NCBI RefSeq assembly: GCF_000499845.2
Contig: NC_023757.2
Coordinates: 38,485,162-38,549,161 of the forward strand
Direction: 5' to 3'
DNA length: 64,000 nucleotides
Source of the DNA: Phaseolus vulgaris
Taxonomy: Eukaryota; Streptophyta; Magnoliopsida; Fabales; Fabaceae
The first letter of the stretch is position 1. Every line of letters begins with the position of its first letter. The notes beneath the pieces were generated by a model. It saw only the letters and a list, made by a program, of their open reading frames with translations. It did not search any database and was not told the origin of the DNA. The translations under genes were made by a program, and so were the position numbers. Below are positions 24,273 to 37,493 of this stretch, piece after piece.

Positions 24273-26934
24273 ATAAGGATATTTTCTATAAATAGAAAAA
24301 ATATTATATCCTAGTCTACCTTTCTAAATTTCATGGGTTTAAGTCTCATTAAACTCTAAAAAACATTTTACATCTAGAGAATTCATTTATGACATTCCAC
24401 TTAAGTTGGGGCATCTTGTTTTATGTAAATCAGTTGGTTCTCACCACAAGCAATTATATAGTATTCTGATAAGCTCAATATTGAAGTGTAATGGATAGCT
24501 GGTTTGTACACATGTAGTCGTGGTGAACCTAGTTGTTGTCTAGTTCTGTCATTGTTGCAAGAAAAGCAAAGTGTTATCATAGAATGCATCATCACTTTTC
24601 TGTTCTTGCTTCAGGCTCCTATTTTTTGTTTAGCACATTTGTTTTGGACAATTAGTCAGATTTTTTTGTACAACTTAATTCATACATAGTGCATAGAATC
24701 TCTATAAGTTTTTGTATTGTTATATTTGTGGCTTATTTTGTATTTGTTTGAAAGCATATAGTCTCTCTTTTGTGATTACGGATTTAACTAAATGGTCCAG
24801 TTAATTTAATTATTCATTAATAAAAAAAATCATGAACTTAAATTACTAATAACTTTTTTAATTACTACCTCGTTTTGAATGAACACTTGTATATCTAACT
24901 ATACTTAAAAATAAATAACTTAAATATTTAACAAAATAATCTTCACTTTCAAAATTGTATTATAAATTTGGGTTGACAACTTAAAAAAAAAAATACTTTT
25001 TTAAAATACTATTTGAAATCCACGTGTGAATTATATTCACCACTAATTAAAGTGTATCATTTTTATGAACTCAAATCAATTGGGTAAACTCATGTGTTAT
25101 AATATATGTTTGTTTTTTAGTTGAAATAATGCAAATTGTAATTGATCAGTTAAGTTTCACAAGAGTTTAAGGTTTCAACTCAAACACAATTATATCCATA
25201 ATTCAATTTATGAACAATTAAAAATGAATGGAGAAGTTTTATAAGCAAAACTCTAAACATGTGCAACAGATTAATCCTGAACATTCGATAATTTTGAAGT
25301 GAAGCTTGGAAATAGTGTAAGAATAAAGAAAAATGAATAAGTGAAGCTAAGAGTGTGAAGATAAAAGAGATGCATTGATTTGAAGCGAGTATGTGACGTT
25401 CTTATCGTCTTGGAATGTTATAGAGAGTTTTGAATAGTCTTAAATACGTATACGGTGGTTGTCTCTCTGTACTGGACCCCACAGGATTTACTATACGTAA
25501 GGATGAAAATCAAATTCATTGTACATCTCACCAAACTTGTCCAAAAACTCAGTACTGAACACCATCCAACTTCAATTGCTATACATACACTTGTCAAATT
25601 GAGACCTATTTTAATATAATATTATATCTTACTTTTCTTTTCCAAGTCAACCCAACCCCTTGCAAATTCTCTCACCCTTTCCCACCACAATCAAATTCAT
25701 TCTCACATCCTTTTAATGCATTTAATTCACTTCATCTATATACCCAAATACTATAAATAAATGCTTTTATAGTATTTATTTTTAATGAGTCTCAAACCTG
25801 TTTAAATGTTTTAAAAAATTAAATTATAGAAACCCAATTAAAATCTTATTTTTTTAATAAACTAGTTAAATTGTAAAGAGACTATCCTGGTGTTAATTAG
25901 AACATTTACTCCAATTCTTATAAAAAAACATGACCCTCTCAATTAAAAAAAATCAACTAACTAACAGATTTGTTATAAGAGTACAGATAATGTTTAAACA
26001 TTGCGAACCAATTTATACATTACAGAAAATTAAAAAAAAGAAGAAGCAAAACACATGTTCTCAATTATTTTTATGAAATCATCGTAATTATGTATATATA
26101 AATGTTAAACCATTTTAATTTTAAAACATAATTTTTTTTAGTTAATAATTTTCAGTTTTTTTTTATTTGTATAGAAATTATACATATGTCAACAAGTTTA
26201 TAATAACTCTCACGTTATTCAATCAACTCAGTTATACTCCTTCAATAATAACTTTTAGTTTAATTCACAACAAGTTATCTTCATGTATTAATGTATGTGT
26301 ATTTAGTATTTTCATTCCCTTAGGTTTTATTTACCACGGCTAGTCTCATAATTCTAATTGTTTAAATTAATTAGTCTCGCCTAAATAGATATCTAGTTTT
26401 ATAAGAAAATAAAAATTCACTAGTCATTTTTGTATTTTCACTAGTGGGTAACAATCAAATTATATATATATAATATTTAGAGAGAGAGAGTATAAAGGAA
26501 GTAACATCTTGATGACACAAATAAATGGAACTCTGAAAAGCAATATAACACTTAACATGATATTATAGTATTAAAATGATTAAATATAAATATTTGTTAC
26601 AATGTGATTAAAGACAAATTAACGAAATTTCAGTACTTACAGACTTTTGACTTTATGTACATTGATAACAACTGTAATGTAGTGAAGATTGACATGACAA
26701 AATAATAAGAAAAAGTTTATGAAAAAAATCGCATTGCGTAATATTTGGTTATTATTTTTCACATATCATATTTCATACTTTGTTTCACCAACAATAAAGA
26801 TAAAGGTTACATTAATAATGATTTTTTTATTATGAAGTCAATTTTATTACAATTGGTATGACAGATGCCAAGACTATCGATTAATATTTTAGAAATATAC
26901 AAATGAGTATTATTTGTCAATTTTATTCTTCAAT
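23864..26934. other. intergenic DNA without recognisable genes
   Basis: It contains the short duplication at 24031-24178 and an AT microsatellite at about 24240-24268. A GC-richer stretch at 25300-25600 shows no conserved frame. No RNA gene was identified. Confidence 0.5.
24031..24178. repeat. tandem duplication of a 77-bp unit
   Basis: Copy 1 (24031-24107) and copy 2 (24108-24178) both read TATATGTTAGTGCGCTCAA, then an ATAATAAAAA run, then TTTAAGCGTTA. Small deletions shorten the second copy. Confidence 0.8.
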
Positions 26935-28215
26935 GTAAATATAAAATCTCAAAAATACATTTAACTATATTTCTATCCAAATTTAGAGTTTTCAAAATAT
27001 TCTAATACATTATTAAAATTTATAAAAATACAAATATTTACAATATAAGTTTCAAAACAACATTCTAAAGTCTTTTTGACCCTCCGACACTTGTATGATT
27101 ATCTGCTCGTGTACATAACATCGTCATTATAGTTCACGACACAGCAAGAAAAGCAAAGGTAAGCTAGTGAAAATAAATTTTTCTAATATACACAATTAAA
27201 TAAAAGAGAAAACCAAATTACATGATCAATTTTCCAATTGTTCAATCTTCTTCAAATCCCAAGTAAAACAATTACATGGATCTACACATCCAGGATATTC
27301 AGCAAACATAATAACAATTGACGCCTTTCGGAAGACTCGTATTAAGTAAGTCCTATCAAAGACTAACACCTGATTTAAATATTACTGGCGAATCTAAGAT
27401 AAATGATCAGAGTAAGTTCAATACAGCCCAAGTTGTGCATCTCATATGTCACAATGTGCATGAACTCCTCCATTATTTTCTCACCACCTGATATCTTAAT
27501 CTATGTGACCTAGATCATCAGTGAAGCTCGGAGATCTCTGTTACCACATAGACATCAATACTTAATACACAAACAAACATTAGCTCATACATTATTCCAA
27601 ATGTATGAATTCAATTCCATACCATTTTCATCATTCAAATGCAATCCACAACATTCAAATCCTATTTAACATAAAAAAAAACAACATTTAATTACTAAAC
27701 CATCAAAATCTAATATTTCTACAAGTTTAAAAATATATAAACAAACGATATCCCTACAAGATAAATTGAATATCGGGATCACGTCCGCCCCACATTCAAA
27801 TCTTCTAGCCTAGGGTACTATTAAAAAAAATAAAGTTAGCTTCCCTTACCTTAATTCCTTATTTTGATGGAAATTCTACCTCAATCTGGGGAACCACTCC
27901 AAAATTTAGGAATCTAAAACAAATTATCCAAATATTACCAAATTTTAGTATAAACTTAATCAAGTTGAGAGCAACACTTTTCTCAAGTGACCCCACTAAT
28001 ATTGATGATTAAATCATATAGAAGAATAAAGAATAAGAGATCTTTAGAGTAAAAATGAACTTACTCTCTTTGAAAATCTGATTGGGTAGAAATGTATCTG
28101 ACTCTTTAAATACAACATGACAGAATAAATGAAGTATGGAAGAGAGATTAAAGAGAGAATAAAGAAGGAGAGAGAAAGCATGAAAGTGTGGGGTTCTGTT
28201 GCTTCTTATATTTTC
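26935..28215 (-). repeat. 1.3-kb dispersed repeat, copy 2 (inverted)
   Basis: It is the reverse complement of copy 1 at 15700-17080, estimated by eye at 75-80% identity with indels. Landmarks on the plus strand are ATTATCTGCTCGTGTACATAAC (near 27100), the GAAAGGCGTCAATT-type motif reversed near 27320, and GAGATCTCTGTTACCACATAG reversed near 27531. The two copies lie about 10 kb apart and enclose the MITE, TRIM and copia cluster. Confidence 0.7.
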
Positions 28216-28616
28216 GCAATAATTGTTTTAAAGGAAAAGAAAATCCAAACTAGCCATAGTTTTTATAGTATTGTAAATACGAAAATACAAGGAATGATGA
28301 TGGACATAGAAAAAAAAAAGTTGTACCCTTTCCCTAATTATTGGCTAAAGGTTTGGAGTAAACATAAAATATGCCATTATGATCAAAACTTAATTACTCC
28401 AATCTAATGCTGAAACATTATTAAGGTGGTACATCATGAACATTAATTAACTAATTATATATGAGTGTTAAATGGGGAACACTAATTAACTATAATATAT
28501 TTTATCTACTTAATATTAATATTAGGTAACAGTTATATGCATTTAATATCAATATCCATATAACTTCATTTAATATAATGTTAAATATGCATTTATTTCA
28601 CATTCATAATAAGAAA

Positions 28617-28990
28617 AATATTAAATAATAATTAATTTTAAAGATAAAAAATAATTAGTAAATATTAATTAAATTATATATTATTTTATAAATTAAAAAA
28701 TTATTGATAATTAAAATATTTTATATTATTAAGAAAAAATTATCAACAAAGTTTTACTTATTAATTATTTTATATTTTAAATTAATTTTTATAATAATTA
28801 ATTTATAATATAAGTAGATAATAACTAAAACATTAATAGTTGATGTTATATATCAATTTAAAAACTAAATTATAAATTTATTTATAATAAAAATTATTTT
28901 AATTATTAATAATTTTTTAATTTATAAAATAATATATTTAACTTAATTAATGCAACTAATTATTTTTTTTAAATTATTTTTTATTAATTA
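28617..28990. mobile_element. AT-rich fold-back element (MITE-like)
   Basis: The left part contains ATTAATTTTAAAGATAAAAAATAATTAG, whose reverse complement recurs in the right part (AACTAATTATTTTTT...). The inner parts also pair (TTTTATAAATTAAAAAATTATTG against its inverse). A diverged half copy lies at about 31010-31200. It is almost pure AT, so chance complementarity weakens the claim. Confidence 0.4.
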
Positions 28991-29042
28991 CTTAATTCTT
29001 CTACTAGTTTTACAATATATAAATATAAGTAATTAGTAATTC

Positions 29043-29587
29043 CTATTCATAAAGAATTCTAAGAACAGACTAGCTGGGAGTCTATTATACCAATGAAAAG
29101 ATTCTCTATGAATAAATCCTAAATTAGCTAACTTATCAGCACACGCATTCTCTTCACGAAAAATATGAGTTACCCTAAACCTGATTGTCCCACAAAAATT
29201 AAGACAAGTATTACATCGATTCTGAAGCATCCACGGAACATTAGTCCTAGCAGTAAACGCAACACAAACCAAGGCAGAATCACATTCAAGCCAGACATTA
29301 GTAAGTCCCATTTTTTGAGCTTCCTCCATAGCATGTATAACTCCATAAAACTTAGCAACCAAAGCAGTTTGAACTTCAAGAAACGCTGAAAAAGCACCAA
29401 TAAATTCTCTCATACTCTCACGAAAAATACCTCCACAAGTAGCAAGACCAGGATACCCCTAGCAGCCTCATCAGTATTAATTTTGACCCAGCCTAGTGAA
29501 GGAAATTCTCATCTAATAGGAAGAGGACGAAGAACTTTACCACTACGAGTCTTAATACCGAAAAACTTAATCACATTGAAGTCCAAT
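29043..29587 (-). pseudogene. LINE-type RNase H domain fragment flanked by 20-bp direct repeats
   Basis: On the minus strand the upstream part reads LGWVKINTDEAARG, then a one-base frameshift (near 29455), then GLATCGGIFRESMREFIGAFS. The main frame continues with EVQTALVAKFYGVIHAMEEAQKMG, LTNVWLECDSALV and FREENACADKLANLG. This is the plant RNase H (RVT_3) module found at the 3' end of non-LTR elements, with acidic residues at NTDEA, E (KFYGVIHAMEEA) and ECDS. The segment is flanked by the identical 20-bp direct repeat ATATAAGTAATTAGTAATTC at 29023-29042 and 29588-29607. That length fits a LINE-type target duplication, but no poly(A) tail is seen. It is dead because of the frameshift. Confidence 0.8.
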
Positions 29588-29607
29588 ATATAAGTAATTA
29601 GTAATTC

Positions 29608-32600
29608 TTCTAATTGACTTAATCAAATGTATATCAGTATTTATAACTAGGGTCGTTTATTTATTTTTGAATGAATTATCCCCGTATCATATGCAAACGT
29701 GCCCTTAGTAAGTATGATTAATTTCTCACTTTTAATTAACTTTAACTAACTAATTATGATTTTTTTTAAAACATATTTATTTCATTTATTATGAACTCAC
29801 CATAATAAATTAATCATTTCTTGCTCTTTTAGAAAGTAAATCCATAAAATAATTATATTTTAGCCTCCATTTGTATATATGGTGATTTAATTTTACGTAT
29901 TTGCCCTCCGAGTTAGACCATATAGAGTTAAATGAAACCATGCATAACAAGTTTGGTCAGGCACATCCAGTGCTAAGATTATCTTCCTCTGTCTTTGCAC
30001 AGTGGCCATCACACTAGTTTAATAATATTTTTTTCATTTTAAATTATATTTTATTTCAACTTTAAATTATATTTTTAAAAATGTTTTTTTCCATCAAGCT
30101 TTTTCATAAAATTACAAAAACTGTCTGGTTAAAAATAATCAGCTATTATTTTGTAAGAGAATACCTAAATTTTAGTGGGACAAACTTTTAAGATAATATA
30201 CGTGTATTTAAATATTTATTAATATTTAATAAGTATGAGTTTTAATACAAGAACAATTGTTATCATTTGGTAAATATTTCAACACATTTTTTTTCCTATT
30301 GTATCGATTAACTTACTCAGAAATTTGTACCTATATTTTCTTTACTTTTTTTTATCTGAATTCAAATAATTTTATTTTTTACTTTTTTTCTACCTTTTAT
30401 TTCTGGACAAAGACTTAATTATGACTATTTTTTATTTGATAAAATACAAATAGATACTTTTAAAATAATTTATATTCATAACAGTTAACGGATTATTAAA
30501 GTAAGTAAAAATTGAGTTTAAAACAATCATGTAAAAGAATATCGTAAAACTATTTGACAAAATAGAAAGTAATTTTTAGTTTGTTTCAAAAATTACAATT
30601 TATCTTTACAAAATTATTGTGAAACACAAGAGTGTTCATTCAGTTGGGTTACTTGATGATTGAATTTAATCCAATTAAATTAGATTGAGTTTTATTTATA
30701 ATTGGATTAAACTAATCAAATCCAAACTAATTTATTCTTGTTGTATGTGTTGAATGATAAATTTAGTATGAATAATTCGAAATTAAATCCAAGACTAGTT
30801 TTTATACTTATCTTACACTCAATTGAATTTTCTAGATAAATCTAAAACTCTTGTGCTAGTGGTGTATTATTTGTTTCATTTTCGTAATTTGTCTTTTGCA
30901 TTCACCTCCAAACTTTAATATGAAATAAACAAACATAAACACTCTTCTAAGGTGTCTCTTTTTCTTTTATCATCATAACATTCTTATATAAAGATTAATT
31001 TAGAATCTAAAATAGTAAATAACTAAAATTTTGATAGTTAACGCTACATATATATTTATAAAATATTTTATAAATTTTATTAATAATATAAATTATTTTA
31101 CATACTAATAAATTTTTAATTTATAAAATAATATTTAATTTAGTTAATACAGTAACTAATTATTTTTTATCTTTAAAATTAATTGATATTTAGTTATTTT
31201 CATGTAATATATGTTTAAATTATTTAGTTCAAAGCTGATTAAAAGATATCATAATTAAGGTTAAGGTAAATCATTTTATTAAAGTCGATTTTAATTTAAG
31301 TTGGTCCATCTCCATTTATATTACTCTTACTTTGATCAAATTAAAAATATTTTTTGCTTAATTCAAAAAATTAAAGTCATAACTCTTAATGTGGGTTCAT
31401 TTCCTTAAGTTATAGTTCTTTACCCATACTAATGAATTTGTGCGAGTTGAGGCTTTTAATCTCTTAAAAAAGAAACACTCATATTTATTTATCAAATTTA
31501 TTTAAATTATTTAAATTTTTAATAATACTTTTGCTATAGTCCAATGAATTTACAAGCTTTCATCAGTGGATCGATTCCCAACTCAAAATATACGAACATC
31601 TTTTTATAAAACAATTTGATTAATTATTATACACATGTTTTATCGATGTATTTTTTAACTTTTTGAAATGAATATTAATCATGATTTCGAAAAGATAAAT
31701 GGTCTTTCTATTATTTATTTTAAAAATTTACTTAAAATAGTGTAAGGGATTAATTATTATTTTGTGTGGAAGATAGAAATACACATGGAGCTAAGTTCAT
31801 AATATATACATAAGAGAAATCGTTTTATTAAATATATACATATTTAAAATTGGTTAAAACAAATAATCAATAAACTTCAACTTGTGTAACTTTGGACAAT
31901 ATATAAAAAAGTTGTTAAAATGTCAAATATTGAATTATTGAATGAATGTTAATGATCCATCCACCACCTATATTTTGCATGAATGCTTTGTATTATAGAA
32001 ATATTATCAAATGGAAAAATGAGAGAACTAGACATCTAACAGTATTTTTGTCCTTTCATCATTTTGAAAAAAACTTAATAGAGATTTATCTAAAATTTCA
32101 CAACAAAAAGTAATGAAACATTACTTTCATAATTAAATAAAAGAAGATAAATTTAAAAAATAGGTTTGCAGGTAACAAGTTGCAAGGGTGAAGTGGGGGG
32201 ATGAATTTGTGAATTAAATAATGTGTCTTAAAATAAATGCATACTGAGTGCAACTAACTGTAATGGTTTCAATTCACTTTTTTGGTTAAACGGCTGAATA
32301 CATTTAATCACACATTCAAATTGATGCACTTGCACTTTCCCATCTCTTTTTTATTCTCTCTCCTTTCCAGTTTCTAGCTGTCTATTCTCATTTTCCAAAC
32401 TCACAACATAATTATAAAATCTCACCTTCAAACCCTACCAAAAAAACAAGATCTCAATTACAAACCAATTCATTTTTATTAAGAATTTAAGTTTTAATTC
32501 ACTATCACAACCAATCTATACAACATATTATAAAATCTGCACTTCATTTCAGAGACGTGACATATTAATTCAGTTAGCTGTACTGATATTACACACCAAT

Positions 32601-32727
32601 TTTAATTAATAAATTGTTCCATCATTTAAATCTATTTTTTATTTAATTTTATCAACGATGTTAAGAAAATAAACTGAATAAAGTTTTAATACTATATAAT
32701 TTAAAACAATAATTTCTTAATATGACC

Positions 32728-32793
<66 letters not shown>

Positions 32794-35568
32794 GTGTTCA
32801 AAAAGTAGATAGCATTATCTTCAAGACAATAATTAACATTTTAGTTTTTATATACACACACATTCACATAATCTTATGCTTTCGAGTTTTTAAATTTCTG
32901 TTTGTTTGAATAACTAAATAGCATCGCAAAGTACATTAGTTATGTATAAACCATAAAATGTATTTTACTTGATACACTGATCATAAATAATGCAAAAAAT
33001 AAACGTAGATTATAATAATTTAAGTAATTACAATTTTAACTTATTTGCAAATTTGACTATCTTTAGTGGTTATTTTTGCTAAATATGTGAATAATGAATA
33101 GATGAAAAATTTCACCAAAAAAAAAGAATGGATGAAAAAATTATTAATTTTTGATAATCATATAATAATACTCATCTTCTTATAAACGGGTAAAAATAAA
33201 AGTAAATATGACTATAGTAACAATTACTACTTTAACTTTTTTTAAAGAATAATTTATAATGTTTCTGAATCTTATTCTTACGAATTTTAATGGAAAAAAT
33301 TGTATGATAATGGTTTGATTTATTCATTATTACTAATATATTTGAATAAATATATTATATGTAGATTCAAACTCATTCATCGAGGATTGGTATAAAATAA
33401 CGTAAAATGTATCTTAATGTTCATTTGAATATTAAAAACGAATATAAACAATAATAAATGTGAACAAACGTAAAATAAGAAGTACATATATGTTTATTTA
33501 AGTTAAATTAAATAAATACGAAGTTAATTCTTTGAAAAGCAAATATTGTGACCAAATTAAAAAAAAAAGCTACCTCTATAATACATTAATATAAATATAA
33601 GTTTAGGTTCTTCGAGCTATTAATATTGCATAATTTGATCTGAAACTTGACTTTTAAACTTCTAATATAGTTTCTTAGACTACTTGTTGTGAGTTTTTTA
33701 TCTTTATTTTTTTCTTATATAAATTTTATCTAGTTCTTTAATATATTTGTTTTCCCCCCTTAATTTTATACTATTTTTATATGATGAAACATGCTATTTA
33801 CTATGAGTTTTAATAAAATAAATAATAAATAGATTACTAAGGTGTTTTTTTAACCAAAAATGAGATGAATTATAGTGAAAAAGAAGATAGATAAAATTTG
33901 ATGAAAATGAGATGGAAAATAAGATGTGTATATTTAATATTTTCCCGAGAATAATTATTCTTCTACCTCTTTTCTCATACAGGTCCCACATTACACAGAT
34001 TCACACCTTTTTCAATATTTTTATCTCCCCTATATAATAGGTTGATCTCCATATGTTTTAGTCATAAGAAGAAAAGAATCAGCAACAACAACAAAACTTG
34101 AATCACCTTGGTTGAATTTTTTGAGGAAGAACTCCCAGAACTCCTCATTATTTGATTTTAGACTGCAAAGGGTGCTGCAGAGGTTAGTTCTTTCGCATCT
34201 TCTTTCATTTTTTTCCTTCTATTATTGTTTCGAGTTCATATTTTTATTTATTTATACATTTATTCTCTAATTAGTTCTTTATTTTCTTTTTAAAAAAATT
34301 TCTTTTGTTGATTTATACTCCGACTATTTTTCTTTTGTTTTTATTTAAATTTTATATATTTTCCATTAGTCTCCCTTTTTCTCGAAGAAATATGTTTCAT
34401 CATCAAACATTAAATTTTTAACATTCACGTCACTTTATAAAAATTCAAATTTAAGTTAATTATATAATGGGATATTTTTTTATTGGTGTAATAGGCTACC
34501 ATCTAATCTGATTTTAGAATTTTTTATAAATAAATATAATTTATTTATATATCGTTTTTTAAACTTATGAATTTTAGTTAAATCTATTTTAGTGTTTTTG
34601 TTTTAATAATATTTTTTTATATATTAACAAATTATTGTTGTCAAGATAGTTGAAATGACATAAAAGTTTTTATTTAAAAAAAAAATATAATATGAGATTA
34701 ATCTTTTGATATTTCTAACTTTATTTATCGCGTGAATTTAAAACAATTTAACTGCAGCGACTTCTTTATTCTATTTAACATGTTGAGTTAAACTTTCTCA
34801 ATTCAGCTTTGAGTATAATTTATTTTTGCCGATAAACATTTCTCCTGTAAAAAAAATATGGGCAACACATTTATTAATTTTTTTCATTGAATTTTTTTAT
34901 TCATTTTTTTTCTAATAGGTCGAGTAAATATCTATAAAATTATCATAAATTTGTTTAACTAATTCGAGATATTTTTTTTAACTTTAGAATGCATCATATA
35001 TGTACCTTTCAATGACGTATTGACATATATTATTATTCTTATAAAGCAAAACAAGTGTCCATACTGTAGTTTTTCACTTCATTAGTGTAAATTAACTTTA
35101 TACTATTAATTAATTTTGTGCAAGCCTTAAAAAAATTACCAATTTACTATAAACTTTATCTTGAATGCGTAAACCATTTAAGAGGTGAGCTGTTTATAAT
35201 TTTTAATGAAAGTCATCTATATATATTACATAATTTGTTACTCTAATATTATATACAATATAATTGAATTCTTTTTCAAATTAAAAATAAGATAAATTTA
35301 TAATATATACTTACACACAAAATCGTTTATAAGGTGGAGTTAGATTTACTGATTTATTAGTATAATATTATATTTTTTTTATAAAATTTTTTATATTAAG
35401 TGTAGCTATGTAATTTGACATATCAATTAAGCTGACATATCAAGTAACAACAATCATTTGTTATCACATAAAAAAATATTATTATTAAATAAAGAAAAAA
35501 AATAAGAAACTATATAAAAAGTCATATGTTAACGAAAACGATACATAGATAAACTATACTTATTCATA
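29608..35568. other. long AT-rich intergenic stretch
   Basis: Almost 6 kb with no supported gene. It contains a half copy of the fold-back repeat (31010-31200) and a palindromic trinucleotide microsatellite (32729-32793). A TATA-like motif (CCTATATAATAGG, 34028) is followed by a more complex stretch (34040-34190) with CAACAACAACAA and GAGGAAGAACTCCCAGAACTCC. This could be the leader of an unannotated transcript, but no coding frame follows. Confidence 0.5.
32729..32793. repeat. palindromic (ATT)n(AAT)n microsatellite
   Basis: About ten ATT units are followed directly by about twelve AAT units. The whole 65-bp stretch is self-complementary and can form a perfect hairpin or cruciform. Confidence 0.95.
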
Positions 35569-35690
35569 AAGAATTTTAAGAACAAACTCTATTATACCAA
35601 TAAATGATTCTTTATGAATAAATTTTAAATTAGTCAATTTATCAGCACACGTATTCCATTCACCAAAAAATAAGTATGATATTATATTTT
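35569..35690 (-). repeat. second, shorter copy of the RNase H fragment 3' end
   Basis: It reads ATTCATAAAGAATTTTAAGAAC and later TTATCAGCACACGTATTCC, matching 29045-29170 with substitutions and a small deletion. Both copies start at the same base, which marks the natural 3' end of the element on the minus strand. Confidence 0.75.
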
Positions 35691-37360
35691 ATCTTAGAAC
35701 ATATCGTATCACTTGCTATCAGACTATTATTGAATAATTCATAAATATCTAGACTCACGTACGAGATGTAAATACTCGACGTAAAAAAAGTGTGTTAGAA
35801 ATTTTACTTCGATTAGAGATAATATCAATTTACAATATATAAGTGAATACAATCTTTTCTCTTCAACAAATTAATTTTGTGAGAATAATTTAGACTCAAA
35901 ATTCTTAATAGTTTTTTTTTCTTAAAAGTTCTATTAATTTTTAATAAAAATAAATAAGACTATTAATTTAGTGCAGTATATATATATATATATATATATA
36001 TGCATAATTTCCTATTTTATATATTCTACTCAATATTTTAAATCTGGGCCGGTTATTAAACAAATTACAACATTGATTTATTCCATCTCAATTGAATCAA
36101 AATTAAATTTATATTAATGTAATTGTTATAATAATTAAGTAATACATAAGATAATTAAAAAAAAACTAATATCATAATTTTATGATACTAATGATTAAGA
36201 TAAAACATAAATTGATCGGTTTTAAAATTTAAAAACATACAAAAGCTTAATAAAATATATTATTGTAATAATAAATTGAATTTTTAATAAAATAATTAAA
36301 GTTTATATATAAAATAAAAATTATTTTATGTTATTTTTTATTTTTTTTAAAACGATGCATTAAGAATCTTTTTAATTAAACCGATTTTAAACAGATTTTT
36401 ACAGGTTTAACTTTTTTTTATCCATTTTTCTTTAGATTGATTCAGTGAATTATTTGAATCGGTTTAGTAGCTCACTTCACCGGTCTGATCCGATTATCAA
36501 AATACGGATTCTATTTATGATTAATTTTATTGTGGTAAATTTTTTAAGTAATGCTAATTTTGTAATTTTGAAGGTAAAAATAGTTTTAACAATACTTTTC
36601 TTAGTCTGTGTTTTAATAAATATAAAGCTGACATCTGCACGCGTATAATTACCAAATCGACATTTTTTTTTCTAAATAAATCTTCTTAGTTGATTCTATA
36701 AATTTTGTTAATTTCAAAATAGCAAATAGGCATATTTTGTTAACAGATTATAGATCTTGTTTATTAGTATATTAATTAATTTATACATTTTGAAAGTAAC
36801 CATGACTAAAGGAAAAAAGAAACACATGGACAAGCTTTATTTAATTTTTGTCACACATAACATTGTCCCTGTGTGAAGCTAAGTATTGTGTCAAGGAGGA
36901 AATATTATTTTAAAGAAAGTATTATTTGGTGGTCTACAGACATAAAAGGTATTTATTTGTAGTTGTAGGGGCAACCTAAGAAGCGAAAGACAGAGTCATA
37001 TTAGTGTATGTACCGTTCATAGTATCTTCCTCGAAGTTCACGCATCAACTGGTTTCGAATACTACACAAGTTGGAGTAATGGTAACATAGTTTGATTAAT
37101 AAAATAAAATTGGAAAAAGAAGAGAGAGAAAGTGTAGGTGGTATTGGTTTCTAGGAGATGGTATTAGGATTACTAGAATGTATTTCAAAATGCTGAGGTG
37201 GTTGGTTTGGTTGGACCAGGAGAGAGAGAGATGTGTTGAATGTGGGGAATAGCCGGTTTTGGGGAAGGATTCATTGCACATACTGAATGTGCAGTAGCAA
37301 AGCACCTGTGGCGTGGTGTTGCCTGTGGACGACACCTATATCTTTTTCTTCCTTTTCCAA
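35691..37360. other. AT-rich DNA leading into the EBF promoter
   Basis: An (AT)n run lies at about 35978-36002. From about 36800 the base composition rises towards normal promoter DNA of the EBF gene. No gene or element was recognised. Confidence 0.5.
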
Positions 37361-37366
37361 TATAAG
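37361..37366 (+). promoter_or_regulatory. probable TATA box of the EBF gene
   Basis: CCAATATAAGAC lies about 260 bases before the start codon. A CT-rich leader with CTTCTTCTTCTTCTTCCTC (about 37533-37555) follows, typical of plant 5' UTRs. A transcription start near 37390-37400 is inferred. Confidence 0.45.
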
Positions 37367-37493
37367 ACTTTATTTCTTCACGACACACACATATATATAC
37401 ATTATACATTCCCCCAGACCCCAACTTCATCCATTTCAAGCTCCTTCTTCCTCATCTATTTTTTGCCCTGCTCCGTGGGGTTTTCACTCTCAA

